Positions 28,829-38,848 of a stretch of 64,000 nucleotides of DNA are shown one piece after another (within the stretch, counting starts at the first letter, position 1; each line of letters starts with the position of its first letter). The position numbers and the translations under genes were made by a program. The stretch comes from G965205255 sp965205255. GTDB lineage: Bacteria; Pseudomonadota; Gammaproteobacteria; Pseudomonadales; Endozoicomonadaceae. The notes beneath the pieces are model-generated. The model did not search any database. It saw nothing but the letters and a program-made list of their open reading frames with translations, and was not told where the DNA came from. Location of the stretch: positions 1,178,001 to 1,242,000 of the forward strand of contig OZ242051.1 of the NCBI GenBank assembly GCA_965205255.1, read 5' to 3'.

Positions 28829-30580
28829 TCAAACAGGCTTAACAAACTCTGGAAATTCACCCTTGACCACAAGAATATCTTCCATAATTAAATATTGAAG
28901 GTCTGATCCATAAAACATATTTAAAGCATCCTCCGGTGTACAAACAACCGGTTCACCCCGACGATTAAGAGACGTATTTAAAACTACTTCATTGCCTGTT
29001 AGTTTGCCCAGTTCCTGAACCAGTTTATAATACCGCGGATTTGCCGCAGGGTTGATAACCTGCGCTCTTGAAGTTCCATCCTCATGTACCACCTCCGGCA
29101 CACGGGTTTTCCATTCATCATTCACTTCGAACGTAAACGTCATAAATGGAGCAGGGTGATCAACTTTAAACATTTCCTTCGCCGCTTTAGCCGACATGCT
29201 CGGACAGAAAGGACGCCAGCGTTCTCGAAATTTGATTTGCTCATTAATACGGTCAGCAACACCTTTAATGCTTGGGCAACCAACAATACTACGTCCACCC
29301 AAGGCACGAGGACCAAATTCCATACGTCCCTGAAACCAGGCAACAGGGTTTCCTTCTGCTAATATCTTTGCAATGGTTTCAGGCACATCCCGAATCTGCA
29401 TAAACTGCGGTTTGTCTTTATGCGTTTTACAAGCCGTTGTCACCTGTTCATTAGTATAGGCATGCCCAAGATAAACATGTTCCATTTTTTCAACAGGCAC
29501 TCCACGCCGCTCAGAAGCAAACGATGCAGCTCCAATAGCAGTTCCTGAATCACTTGCCGCCGGCTGAACAAATAATTCTTTAACTTCTGGTCGAGAAATG
29601 ATTTTTTGATTTAGCTTAACGTTTAACGCACCACCACCTGCAAAAGCTATCTTGCCTGTTTCTTTAATAATATCACCTAAATAATAATCCATTAACTTCA
29701 GCACAGTATCTTCATAAAGCTTTTGAATAGCCGCTGCATAATGAATATAAGGGTCATCTGCAATATCACCAATACGTCTTGGACCTAACCATCTGGGTAA
29801 TTTCGGGGTAAAATAAAAACCTCTGCCGTTCTCTTTGTAACGTCGTAACCCTATCACATTAACAAGGTCAGTATTAACCTGAAAAGATTTACCATTACAT
29901 TCGATTAAACGAGAAAGATCATATTTATCCGGATCACCATACGGCGCCATACCCATGACTTTATATTCTCCATCAAGCATATCAAAGCCAAGATATTCGG
30001 TAACTGCACCATATAAACCACCTAATGAATCAGGATCATAAAACTCTTTCAACTTGTGAATTTTACCCTTTTCTCCATAACCGAAGAAAGTAGTTGCATA
30101 TTCACCTTTACCATCTACACCCATAATGGCTGTTTTTTCTTTGAATCCACTCAAATGATATGCGCTGGATGCATGAGCAAGATGGTGCTCTACAGACTCA
30201 AATTGAAAGTCTCCCCAGCAAAAACCAAGCTGTTCTAACATAGACCTTATTTCACCCACAAAACGACGGTAACGGCGATTACCATTGAATAAGGCATCTA
30301 ATGCTCGATCTGGTGCATACCAATATCTCTTTGCATAATGCCATCTTGCTTTAGAATTAAGGCTTATTTCAGCCATAGGCACAGCAACAACATCTACATC
30401 TTTTGGCGTAATGCCTGCCTGAGCCAACACAAAGCTTGTAGATTCCAGTGGCATTTTACCTTTAGCATGTTTATCACGAATAATACGTTCTTCTTCGACA
30501 GCTGCAACTAACTTGCCGTCGATATAAAGTGCTGCGGAAGGGTCATGGCTAATAGCGCCAGACAAACCAAGAATTATCAT
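28829..30580 (-). CDS. Carbamoyltransferase (NodU/CmcH/TobZ family)
   Basis: 583 residues, full length. Transfers carbamoyl groups to sugars; in Pseudomonas the core-locus member modifies heptose II. Seen: the N-terminal Kae1-like domain with GLSGAISHDPSAALYIDGKL, HHLAHASSAYHLSGF (metal-binding histidines), MGVDGKGEYATTF, GGGALNVKLN, and the C-terminal FQGRMEFGPRALGGRSI. Position matches PA5005 as remembered. Confidence 0.92.
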   Translation of the reverse strand: MIILGLSGAISHDPSAALYIDGKLVAAVEEERIIRDKHAKGKMPLESTSFVLAQAGITPKDVDVVAVPMAEISLNSKARWHYAKRYWYAPDRALDALFNGNRRYRRFVGEIRSMLEQLGFCWGDFQFESVEHHLAHASSAYHLSGFKEKTAIMGVDGKGEYATTFFGYGEKGKIHKLKEFYDPDSLGGLYGAVTEYLGFDMLDGEYKVMGMAPYGDPDKYDLSRLIECNGKSFQVNTDLVNVIGLRRYKENGRGFYFTPKLPRWLGPRRIGDIADDPYIHYAAAIQKLYEDTVLKLMDYYLGDIIKETGKIAFAGGGALNVKLNQKIISRPEVKELFVQPAASDSGTAIGAASFASERRGVPVEKMEHVYLGHAYTNEQVTTACKTHKDKPQFMQIRDVPETIAKILAEGNPVAWFQGRMEFGPRALGGRSIVGCPSIKGVADRINEQIKFRERWRPFCPSMSAKAAKEMFKVDHPAPFMTFTFEVNDEWKTRVPEVVHEDGTSRAQVINPAANPRYYKLVQELGKLTGNEVVLNTSLNRRGEPVVCTPEDALNMFYGSDLQYLIMEDILVVKGEFPEFVKPV

Positions 30581-30677
30581 GAATTTTACCTGGTAAAAAA
30601 AATGTTTCTGAAAACTTTATCTGTTGAAATAATACGTTTAAACAGGTTATGCCAAACATTGCAATAAGCTTAACAAT

Positions 30678-32114
30678 CTAACGGCTCTGAAACAGCTCCA
30701 TAACATAGGGGTTTTCGTGCCAGTTTTGCATGAATCGTGAAGTATCTTGCTTCCAAAAAGGCTGATATACGTCAAAGTTTTTATATGATTTCATACTATC
30801 AAGGTCAATTAAATAAACTTTACTATCATGCACAATAAAATTAGTAGCTTTAAGATCTCCATGAGAAATATAAGAGCGTTCCAGACTTAATAAGTAATCT
30901 TTGACCATTCTGACAATGACTTCTTCATCTTCAGGCCATGCTTTACTGTCAAAATAATTGATCAGCTGAATGCCCGGGATATATTGTGTAATAACATAAC
31001 TGCAAGTGACGAATGAGCCGATTTTTTTTTCCACTAGAGCTAACGGCTCGGGTGTTTCTATATCAATCATCTTAAGCATCCATGCACTGACCCATGAATT
31101 TTTTGCTCTCGATTTTTTGAGCATTCTTAACCAACTAAAACATTTTGTACTTTTATAACGTTTAACAATTACCTTCTGGCCATTTTTCATTTTAACAACA
31201 GAAACGGTATTTGTTTTCCCTGTTTTAATTAATTGTCCTGAGGCTATTGACTCATCAAGCGTCTCTAGCAAACAGGACAAATCACTTGACTTTTTATGTC
31301 GATTAACCACCTGAAAGTAAAAAAATGTTTTCCTCGCACTAAAGTCGCTACAAGTGCGAAGCGTTTTCTTTAAATAGCGTTCCCGCCACTTTCGCCACTT
31401 GTGTATTTTTTCCAGTAGATTTTCAACCTTTACTCTTCCGTATTCTGGAATAAAGCTCGTAAGAGCCAAGTACAATTTATGCACAAATTTTTCATGCCTT
31501 GGAGCCAATATTGAAAGAAACAGTGTAAAATTATCCAAAGCTTTGCTTCTCGATAACTTGGTTCTCGAAACAGAAACACCACCGCCGTCAATGATCCAAA
31601 CGGCCTGATCTTTTATAAGCATGTTATCTAAATGGATATCTGACGGAAAAACACCTGACTTATATAGCTGACCTAACATGCGGGTAATACGATATAACCA
31701 TACCAGTCGCTGATTATCTGCCATCGGTTCTTTCCATAGTCTGTCAAAAGGGATGGAGTCTTCGAGATAGCGAGTAACGATAACCCAGAATTTATCCTTC
31801 AGTTTTTCACTGTTTGTTGAGATATTCTCTGCTTTAATAACAACATCATCAGCGTTGACTTTGCAATGAAACAACAAATCAGGTGTACTCACACCTGCTT
31901 TTTGAAAACCTTTCAGCCCTTTATATTCTCTTAAGTAATCACGGTGGCCATGTCGGCCAAAAAAACATTTAATAACAACCAGTCTGTCATCAAAAGTTCC
32001 TTTAAATACAGCTCTTTTTTGTGGCAAGTGCCTGAGTAATTCCAAACAGACCAGACCACCAAGTCGACTGGTTATAGTGATAGGCAACGCATCAATTGTC
32101 GCTGACAGATTCAA
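30678..32114 (-). CDS. Two-domain LPS sugar-kinase-like protein
   Basis: 478 residues made of two kinase-like halves. The N-terminal half (1-245) has a lysine strand in RLVVIKCFFGRHG and a catalytic-loop-like SDIHLDNMLI with IDGGGV in place of DFG. The C-terminal half (about 280-478) has VIVKRYK, the loop SHGDLKATNFIV and LIDLDSM. Both resemble RfaP/InaA-type lipopolysaccharide kinases. Its stop and start overlaps place it in a kinase row with the next gene upstream (4-bp overlap) and waaP. Likely phosphorylates heptoses of the inner core. Confidence 0.8.
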   Translation of the reverse strand: MNLSATIDALPITITSRLGGLVCLELLRHLPQKRAVFKGTFDDRLVVIKCFFGRHGHRDYLREYKGLKGFQKAGVSTPDLLFHCKVNADDVVIKAENISTNSEKLKDKFWVIVTRYLEDSIPFDRLWKEPMADNQRLVWLYRITRMLGQLYKSGVFPSDIHLDNMLIKDQAVWIIDGGGVSVSRTKLSRSKALDNFTLFLSILAPRHEKFVHKLYLALTSFIPEYGRVKVENLLEKIHKWRKWRERYLKKTLRTCSDFSARKTFFYFQVVNRHKKSSDLSCLLETLDESIASGQLIKTGKTNTVSVVKMKNGQKVIVKRYKSTKCFSWLRMLKKSRAKNSWVSAWMLKMIDIETPEPLALVEKKIGSFVTCSYVITQYIPGIQLINYFDSKAWPEDEEVIVRMVKDYLLSLERSYISHGDLKATNFIVHDSKVYLIDLDSMKSYKNFDVYQPFWKQDTSRFMQNWHENPYVMELFQSR

Positions 32115-32869
32115 TCACGCCCCCTAAAATAATTAACAATTTTTTTGATAGTTTTTTTATCATTATCAGACAATTTTTCTATCTGTTGATAGGTTTTATA
32201 AAATCGCAAACGCACTGTGGAAGACAAACATTTATGAGCCAGTTTATCAAGACAGGCAAGATCTTTTATTTTTTTATCTGTAAAAAATGGCAGTCGCCAT
32301 ATACTTCCTGAAGGGCAATCAATAAAGTACACCATAGGATCATCTATATCTGTTGTTACCAAAATATTACGCCATTTCAAGTCATTGTGTATAAAGCAAT
32401 GACTATGCATGGTTCTCGTAGCATCAGCTACTTGTTTTGCAATATTTAATACCCATTTTTTGTTTTTTAGCAAAGAGCTGTTTTGGTAAAATAGCTCACT
32501 TAACGAAAATGTATTTCTAAGCTCTTCTGTAATTAAAGCTCCACGTAAAGAACGACTAAAAAAGTATGTTTCACCATAAGCTACAACAGGTGCCGAAGGA
32601 ATCTTCCACTGATGAAATAAAAGCAGATTTCTCCATTCCCCTCTTATACGACTAATACCTAACCAGCTACGCAAACCTTTGGTACAAAAATAACGTTTAA
32701 CATAAAATGCCATTTCACCCAATGTTACTTTAATTACTTCACTTTCAGAGTCAGATGTAATTCGTTTTCCTTCATTAAACAACATTGTCTTATTGATTGT
32801 ATTAAACACTCCAGCGACTTCCTTTTGCTGATACTCAGGTGTAATCATCCATCGACTTTTAGTCCACAT
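32111..32869 (-). CDS. Lipopolysaccharide kinase (InaA/RfaP-like)
   Basis: 252 residues. Seen: MAFYVKRYF (ATP lysine), the catalytic loop FIHNDLKWRNILV (Asp and Asn in place) and YFIDCPSG as metal site. InaA/Kdo-heptose kinase family; counterpart in position to the small kinases between carbamoyltransferase and waaP in Pseudomonas. It overlaps the downstream two-domain kinase gene by 4 bp. Confidence 0.82.
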   Translation of the reverse strand: MWTKSRWMITPEYQQKEVAGVFNTINKTMLFNEGKRITSDSESEVIKVTLGEMAFYVKRYFCTKGLRSWLGISRIRGEWRNLLLFHQWKIPSAPVVAYGETYFFSRSLRGALITEELRNTFSLSELFYQNSSLLKNKKWVLNIAKQVADATRTMHSHCFIHNDLKWRNILVTTDIDDPMVYFIDCPSGSIWRLPFFTDKKIKDLACLDKLAHKCLSSTVRLRFYKTYQQIEKLSDNDKKTIKKIVNYFRGRD

Positions 32870-32975
32870 AAATAACTGCTTACTTCATCCGTTAATTAAA
32901 ATCACACATTAATAACCCAAAAATCTTTAATCCTATATACACTATGCCCTTTGTTATATTAACTTCAGCATTCAT

Positions 32976-33011
32976 TTATCCTGAGTACTAATTTATTTAT
33001 CCTGAGTACTA
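32976..33011. repeat. Short direct repeat
   Basis: TTATCCTGAGTACTA occurs twice, 21 bp apart, in the 199-bp gap before waaP's downstream neighbour. Function unknown; no hairpin. Confidence 0.5.
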
Positions 33012-33068
33012 GATAGTTCAACCCATCAGGATTTTCAACAGGTTCCGATCTGAAAAGAATAAATCATT

Positions 33069-33881
33069 CTAAATTGAATCTCCTTTTCGCTGCTTTCGCT
33101 CATACATAGTATTTGATTTTTTTTGTGATTTTGTCCACAACCATTCGTAGCAAACAAAAGCCTGTCTTAAAGGTAAGTTGGTATAAGCACATACAAATCG
33201 ATAAAAATCTCTCTGTGTTAAACCAATATCCATGGCTGAAAACCATAAAGATGCAATATCTTTTATTACCCATCGCTTTGGTGTCACATTTCTTATCTGT
33301 GCACGGTGCAGATCAATCAACCACAACATCAATTTATCTGAATCAATGCTATCTTTACCCACCGGAATGTGTAAAAGAAAATGACAAATATAATAGTCCC
33401 TGTGATTAATTCCATTATCATGCATGTTTTTGCTGATAGCTGCAACTTGTTGAATCAAGCGTTGTTTCAATAGAAATGCCGGTGGTCTTTGTTTCCAGCC
33501 AAGAGTTAAATCTTCTAGGCTGATTGTATCCGTTAGTTCTCGAGTAATAATAAAAGATTTTTGATGCGCAGGGTTTATCCCCTTTTTACCAAACCCTGAA
33601 ATATGCATCGTATCTACATTAATCTCCTCAAGTTTTTTAATCGCTTTATACTCATCCTGAGCCCCTAATACAGGTCGTCTGAAACGTAATAAATTATCAA
33701 TAATCTCCAGCCAGCCAACACCTTTGTGAAACTTTAAAAAATAAGGCTTTCCCCTGCAAATAAAACGCAGAGTTTTTCGTGCTTCCAGCGACCGGAATAT
33801 TTCACCATCAATTGATTCCAGCTCTGTAAATGGATCCTTATTCATCCATAACCGTTTAAATGGTTCTTCTAAATAAAGCAC
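33069..33881 (-). CDS. waaP: LPS core heptose(I) kinase WaaP
   Basis: 270 residues, normal RfaP length. Phosphorylates heptose I, which strengthens outer-membrane cross-bridging. Seen: YFLKFHKG (lysine strand), INHRDYYICHFLLH (catalytic loop) and LWLIDLHRAQIR (metal site), all RfaP hallmarks. GTG start 2 nt after the waaG stop. Confidence 0.93.
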   Translation of the reverse strand: MLYLEEPFKRLWMNKDPFTELESIDGEIFRSLEARKTLRFICRGKPYFLKFHKGVGWLEIIDNLLRFRRPVLGAQDEYKAIKKLEEINVDTMHISGFGKKGINPAHQKSFIITRELTDTISLEDLTLGWKQRPPAFLLKQRLIQQVAAISKNMHDNGINHRDYYICHFLLHIPVGKDSIDSDKLMLWLIDLHRAQIRNVTPKRWVIKDIASLWFSAMDIGLTQRDFYRFVCAYTNLPLRQAFVCYEWLWTKSQKKSNTMYERKQRKGDSI

Positions 33882-33883
33882 GC

Positions 33884-35020
33884 TTATCCCAACTGTTTTT
33901 TACTTTTAAGATGAGCTTCTATAAAATCGGCAACTTTTTCCGGCATGCTATATAAATCTGCTTTATCAGCAAAATCTAACGCATTATCTATCCACTTTTG
34001 CCTCTGTTTACTTGTAAGCATCTCTCTCAATTGATGGCTAAATATCTGCTGATCAAATGGTGATGGTGTTACCAGTCCAGCATCAGCTTCTTTAATATAA
34101 TGAGCATAACCACATACATCTGTACATAAAACAGGCAACCCTGCAGTTACTGCCTCAAGCAATACCGTACCCGTATTCTCATTATAGGCTGGATGTACCA
34201 ACACATCAGCACCTTGTAACAGTGAAGGAACATCGTCCATGCCGGAAAAGAAAACAACCTGATTCGCAATACCCAAACGTTTTGCCTGCCGTTTAAAAGC
34301 ATCTGGATTGTCCTTGCCAACAACAAAAAAGCAAACTGTTTCTCGCAAAGGTTTCTCAAGGGAAGCAATAGCATTCAGTGCACGATCCAACCCCTTGGTT
34401 ATAAAGCCAGAGCCGAGCAAAACCAGAAGCTTCTGCTGATCATTGATTTGATATTTTTCTCTAAAGTTTCTACGCCTTATGTGAGCATCATGACCACGTT
34501 TTCTGTCTGTTGCTACACCCGGTGGCAACAAATGCATTCTTTTTGGCTGAGTACCATAATATTTAATAAAAAGCTCTTTTTGTACATCAGAAATTAATAA
34601 AATTTCTGATGTAGACTCACTGGAAAATACTGCATTTTCATAGGCTGAAAAATGCTTATATCGACGCCCATAATGATAGAGCTTTCCTCTTAATGTTTTA
34701 GCCTTGTGCTCATAGCAGGTATCTGCAGCATAATATATGTCAATACCAGGCATTTTGTTAAACCCAATAACAATATCTGCGGCTTCCATCAACAGCGTTT
34801 TTTTTACCCAATCATAAAATTTTTCGTTACGGCGACAAGCTGAAAAAGCAAATGGGTGATGAATATTAACCTTAAAACCTTGTGGAATATCACCTTCCCA
34901 GCTCATTGTATATACCGTTATCTTATACCCTCTGGCCTGACAACTTTGAGCAATCCGAAGAAAATCACGCTGCAATCCTCCAAAAGGGAAAAACTTGTAT
35001 AAAACAAAAGCAATTTCCAT
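33884..35020 (-). CDS. waaG: LPS core glycosyltransferase WaaG
   Basis: 378 residues. Adds the first outer-core hexose to heptose II. Seen: VLYKFFPFGGLQRDFLRIAQ at the N-terminus (family signature), LVLLGSGFITKGLDRALNAI mid-protein, and NENTGTVLLEAVTAGLPVLC donor site. Start overlaps the waaC stop by one base. Confidence 0.93.
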   Translation of the reverse strand: MEIAFVLYKFFPFGGLQRDFLRIAQSCQARGYKITVYTMSWEGDIPQGFKVNIHHPFAFSACRRNEKFYDWVKKTLLMEAADIVIGFNKMPGIDIYYAADTCYEHKAKTLRGKLYHYGRRYKHFSAYENAVFSSESTSEILLISDVQKELFIKYYGTQPKRMHLLPPGVATDRKRGHDAHIRRRNFREKYQINDQQKLLVLLGSGFITKGLDRALNAIASLEKPLRETVCFFVVGKDNPDAFKRQAKRLGIANQVVFFSGMDDVPSLLQGADVLVHPAYNENTGTVLLEAVTAGLPVLCTDVCGYAHYIKEADAGLVTPSPFDQQIFSHQLREMLTSKQRQKWIDNALDFADKADLYSMPEKVADFIEAHLKSKKQLG

Positions 35021-36063
35021 TACTGCATCGCAATCTGATTAGCAGAAGCCGGTATAATGCTTTCAAGCGCACTCCACACACATTCAGGTGTCAACGGCCT
35101 GAATATTTTAGGAGAAACATTACGCATACAACCGGCATCTCCCTCAGCCAATGTTAAATGCAACTGCTTTGAACCATAAGTACCTACTTTAACCGGACTT
35201 GTTGGTCCATAAAGTGATATTCCAGGGATATTAAGTGCAGCGGTTAAATGACCCAACCCGCTATCTACGGATACCACACCACTCATGGTTGAAATTAACA
35301 CAGCTATAGTGGCAAGATTTAACCGTGGAAGCGTATAAACATTCTGACCTGATCTGGCAATAGTCTCAGCTCGTAGCTTTTCTTTTTCATTACCCCACAA
35401 CAGATATACCACAAAACCACTGCTATCTGCTTTTGTTGCAAGGTCACACCAATAATCGATAGGCCAGTGTTTGTCAGGCCGTGTGGTTCCATGAAGAAAT
35501 AATAATGCAGGCTTGCCTTGATTCTCCTGTACAATATCCGGCAATACCATATGCCCAAATTGTTCACGATCAAGATTATACTGTCCTTTACTTTCAGGCA
35601 TAATATAGCCAAGTGATTGCGCAAACAGTTTCCTTACCCGTTCTACTGCATGTTGTTCCCAGCTTACTTTATGGGGGTGCGTATAAAACCGGCTGGCAAA
35701 AGGTTCTCTGACCGAACACTTATCTAATCCATGCACTGGTGCAGAAATATAACGTGTCAGGAAAGCACTTTTAAGCAGACCTTGCGCATCAATCACACAA
35801 TCATACTTTTTCTTCTTTAGTGTGCTTTTAAATTGTTTCCACTCACCACTTTTCCATGTACGGTATAACTGCTTGCTCCATCGGCGTAGAGCAATGGGAA
35901 TTACGTCACTCACAGCCGAATGCCAGGAAGGAATCTCAACAAAAGACTCTTCTACTACCCAATCAAATTTAATGCAAGGTATAGCCGTTGCTGCATCAGT
36001 CAATGCGGGCAATGTATGAATTACATCTCCTAATGAACTGGTTTTAATGACGAGAACTTTCAC
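35020..36063 (-). CDS. waaC: ADP-heptose:LPS heptosyltransferase I WaaC
   Basis: 347 residues, GT9 family. Adds L-glycero-D-manno-heptose to Kdo2-lipid A. Seen: VIKTSSLGDVIHTLPALTDA at the N-terminus, FLHGTTRPDKHWPIDYW, and VDSGLGHLTAALNIPGISLY near the C-terminus. Overlaps waaF by 4 bp. Confidence 0.95.
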   Translation of the reverse strand: MKVLVIKTSSLGDVIHTLPALTDAATAIPCIKFDWVVEESFVEIPSWHSAVSDVIPIALRRWSKQLYRTWKSGEWKQFKSTLKKKKYDCVIDAQGLLKSAFLTRYISAPVHGLDKCSVREPFASRFYTHPHKVSWEQHAVERVRKLFAQSLGYIMPESKGQYNLDREQFGHMVLPDIVQENQGKPALLFLHGTTRPDKHWPIDYWCDLATKADSSGFVVYLLWGNEKEKLRAETIARSGQNVYTLPRLNLATIAVLISTMSGVVSVDSGLGHLTAALNIPGISLYGPTSPVKVGTYGSKQLHLTLAEGDAGCMRNVSPKIFRPLTPECVWSALESIIPASANQIAMQ

Positions 36064-37118
36064 AAACTTACGCTCTCTGAAGTTTTAATATTCACAGACT
36101 CTCCTACCAACTGTGCAAGAGCATCAATCACTCTCGCTGGTTCAAGTTTCTCAAGGCAGTTCAAGTGGTGTAAAGGGCACTCACGCTTAAAACAAGGACT
36201 ACAATCTAGCCCTAGCCTTAAAATGATTTTATTTTCATTAAGAGGCGGCGTGAATGCAGGTGATGAAGAGCCGTAAACCGCCACAAGATTAAGCTTTAAC
36301 GCTGCCGAAATATGCATTAATCCAGAATCATTACTGACTACAGCATCTGTAAGAGAAAGTAAATCTATAGCATCGCCCAGTGATGTTTTTCCTGCCAGAT
36401 TATATGCTTGTTTCTGTTGTTCTATTGGTAAATATTCTTTAATAGCCTCCACTACTGTTATATCTTTTTGAGAGCCAAACATCCAAACTTGCCAGCCCTT
36501 CTTTATGTAATCACTTGCCACTACCGAATAGTGCCTCTCTGGCCACCTTTTTGCAGGACCAAATTCAGCACCGGGGCACAGTGCCAGTATAGGTCTATCT
36601 GTTATTAACTGAAAACGTTGTTTAGCTTGTTCAGCATTACTTTTATCTGCCACCAGGCTGGGAACTGGTAATTGATCTGGTAGTGACTGTCCTCCAGAAA
36701 GTGCCAGGGCTGCAAACTGCTCGGTCATCAGGGGATAATGCTGTTTGCTCAACTTTCGAATATCATTGAGAAGACCGTACCTGAATTCACCTTTCCATCC
36801 TGTTCTCACTGGTATTTTTGCCCAAAAAGGTACCAACGCAGATTTGAAAGAATTTGGCAACAAAATAGCCTGATCATACTTACTTTCTACAAGTGATCTA
36901 CCAAAACGAAACCGTTTCTTTAACGCCAGTTCACCATGCGTAACAGGTAACGTTAATCCTCTTGATATTTCAGGCATGCGAGCCAATAGTGGCTGACTCC
37001 AACCAGGAGCAATCACATCAATCATAGCTTCTGGCATCAGCTGTTTCAAAAGCCTGAACAACACCTGAGCCATAACCATATCACCTACCCATGAAGGCCC
37101 AACAATTAAATATTTCAC
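36060..37118 (-). CDS. waaF: ADP-heptose:LPS heptosyltransferase II WaaF
   Basis: 352 residues, GT9 family. Adds the second heptose. Seen: GPSWVGDMVMAQVLFRLLKQ at the N-terminus, ALCPGAEFGPAKRWPERHY, SNDSGLMHISAALKLNLVAV and the cysteine-rich LDCSPCFKRECPLHH. First gene of the LPS cluster, so the promoter should lie in 37119-37480. Confidence 0.95.
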   Translation of the reverse strand: MKYLIVGPSWVGDMVMAQVLFRLLKQLMPEAMIDVIAPGWSQPLLARMPEISRGLTLPVTHGELALKKRFRFGRSLVESKYDQAILLPNSFKSALVPFWAKIPVRTGWKGEFRYGLLNDIRKLSKQHYPLMTEQFAALALSGGQSLPDQLPVPSLVADKSNAEQAKQRFQLITDRPILALCPGAEFGPAKRWPERHYSVVASDYIKKGWQVWMFGSQKDITVVEAIKEYLPIEQQKQAYNLAGKTSLGDAIDLLSLTDAVVSNDSGLMHISAALKLNLVAVYGSSSPAFTPPLNENKIILRLGLDCSPCFKRECPLHHLNCLEKLEPARVIDALAQLVGESVNIKTSESVSL

Positions 37119-37484
37119 AACATTTATCTTTTCTCAATAACTTAAATCTATAAGTTTTTGTCTAGGCTTAAAACCAATATTTAAGCACGCTACCGCCTAT
37201 CAAAACCTATGAATAGGATCGACAGTTATAACAGTTTTTTGCTGTCACATACAAAATTTGGGATAATTATACGCATTTTCAACCCATAAAACAGGCGAAA
37301 TAAATAAAAAGACGATACAAATAAAGAGTTAGCCATACAATTTTTCTTGTGCATGAACAGACCGTTGTATCAGTAGCCTATACTCCCATTGTTTTGGAAT
37401 CTAAGTAAATAATACCAATGTATAGATTTATACTATATGAGACTCAGACAACCTCCTGCTTGAGTTGTTCAACCCAGTACTACC
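37119..37484. other. Upstream region of the LPS cluster
   Basis: AT-rich, 366 bp, no gene, RNA or strong promoter pair recognised. It ends where the second dispersed repeat (37485-37542) begins. Confidence 0.4.
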
Positions 37485-37622
37485 AACTAACAGATAATAC
37501 TCACGGAAAACAATGAGTCAAAAAGTGTCCAACGTATTGTTAAAGCTGAAGTAAAGAGTAATAGCCAACCAGCGATTGCGAAGCGCTTCAACACATAACA
37601 GCATAAAGAGGGGTTTTCTTAT
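37485..37622. repeat. Second dispersed repeat (copy 2) joined to a partial palindromic element (copy E)
   Basis: 37485-37542 matches 16242-16299. It is followed by 37541-37622, which carries the AGTAATAGCC...GCGATTGCGAAGCGCTTCAA...CATAACAGCA block of the palindromic family, but with a changed right end. The adjoining TTTTGGACGC(A/C)CTC motif is also found inside the IS remnant at 6770-6785. Confidence 0.6.
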
Positions 37623-37776
37623 TTTGGACGCACTCCTCCTATTAACCATGCAGAAATTGCCAATTCTTATACTCCTTAGCGTAATCAGCGTACTGATCTT
37701 TCTCAGACTTTCCAAAAGTCTGTCTGATGAGGTTCATGGGCTTTCTGCAAAAGAGGCAGCATAAGGGATTGATCCC

Positions 37777-38830
37777 TCAGCTTTGCTCATACAGGCCAAC
37801 AAAAGTGATCTGTTTGGGTTTTCCCACCTTCTGATTAAGCAGTTGAAAGACCTTCGGCAGAAGCTTTCCTCTGACCCAGTTTGCCAAGAAACCAAAATAG
37901 CGAATCATACAAAAGCCTTTTTCCGGGACATGCTGCAGCAAGCGTTGCAGAAACTCATCCGGCGAACAGACACAGCGCTTATGCTGCCCATCATGGTGGT
38001 CGCAATAGTTGAAGACCACCTTCTCATCATTTTCAAACAGGATACGTGATACGGCCAGATGGCGTTTCAGGTAACGGCCCAGATAGTCAATGATCTTTTT
38101 GTGTTGCTTCTCCGGTTTTGAAGTTCTTACATGCCAGTGCTTACTGTATTGCCGGTTTGAAAAGTCAGCGGTGGTCTCTGTGCTGTCTTTCATGGCAGCA
38201 GGCAGGATGAGCGTATCTTTGTGCTTTCTTAACAGAGCAATGACATCCCGGCGCCATTGTCTCATCAGGGTTTCAGCATGAAAGGTACACGGTTTCTAGG
38301 TATTCTCTTTAGTACTGCCACCAAAAGTGACGGACAGGTGAATGTGCACATTACCTTTTAAGTCCCTGCCGGCCGTATGAATGACGGCAAAGATCCCTAC
38401 GGTAATGCTTTTCTTTTTCGCTTTTTTGAGAATACCTTTGGTGGCCAGTTTAAACAGCGCACTTTGCAGCTTGCGGTTAGCCATAAAGACCGGCCATAGC
38501 TCATCAGGCATAGTGAAGGTAACATGCTGCCATTCAATATCCGGCAGTGTCTCACGCTGGTCTTCAATCCATTGATCAGTAGTTTTCTTACCACAGGAAC
38601 TGCAGGAGCGACTGCCACAGGTTTTGCAAATATAAGTGCAGACGGAACGGCAATCACAGCCGTACTCAAAATAACCCATCTTTTTAGTGCCGCAGGTCAT
38701 AATACAGGCAATCACATCTTTGACTGCCTAGCGTACCTTCTCATCATGAATCAGTTTAAAATAACGCTTAGCCCGATGAAGGATGTTTTTCAGGTTATTA
38801 CTTATCTGGGTGGCCACGGTGACAACCCAT
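37777..38830 (-). pseudogene. IS91-family transposase, decayed (left copy)
   Basis: A single frame reads ILHRAKRYFKLIHDEKVR, then TAG, then the rest of the protein to another in-frame TAG at 38296-38298 and onward to the stop at 37777. Seen: the zinc-binding N-terminus CTYICKTCGSRSCSSCGKK, HVTFTMPDELWPVF, the HUH-like HIHLSVTFGG, and the C-terminal MIRYFGFLANWVRGKLLPKV. IS91 elements move by rolling-circle transposition and can carry neighbouring DNA. Two premature amber codons make it inactive. Confidence 0.82.
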
Positions 38831-38848
38831 GCAGATCACAGGCGGTGG

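Noticed and set aside
37648..37764. 38-codon ORF with a hydrophobic segment
   Set aside because: No ribosome site, sits in repeat and IS debris, and no similarity recognised; not enough support for a gene.
37777..38760. Two in-frame TAG codons in the left IS91 transposase as a sign of stop-codon reassignment
   Set aside because: darP and the DUF6625-like gene end at TAG with normal protein lengths, and the right IS91 copy also has a premature TGA. Decay is the simpler reading.
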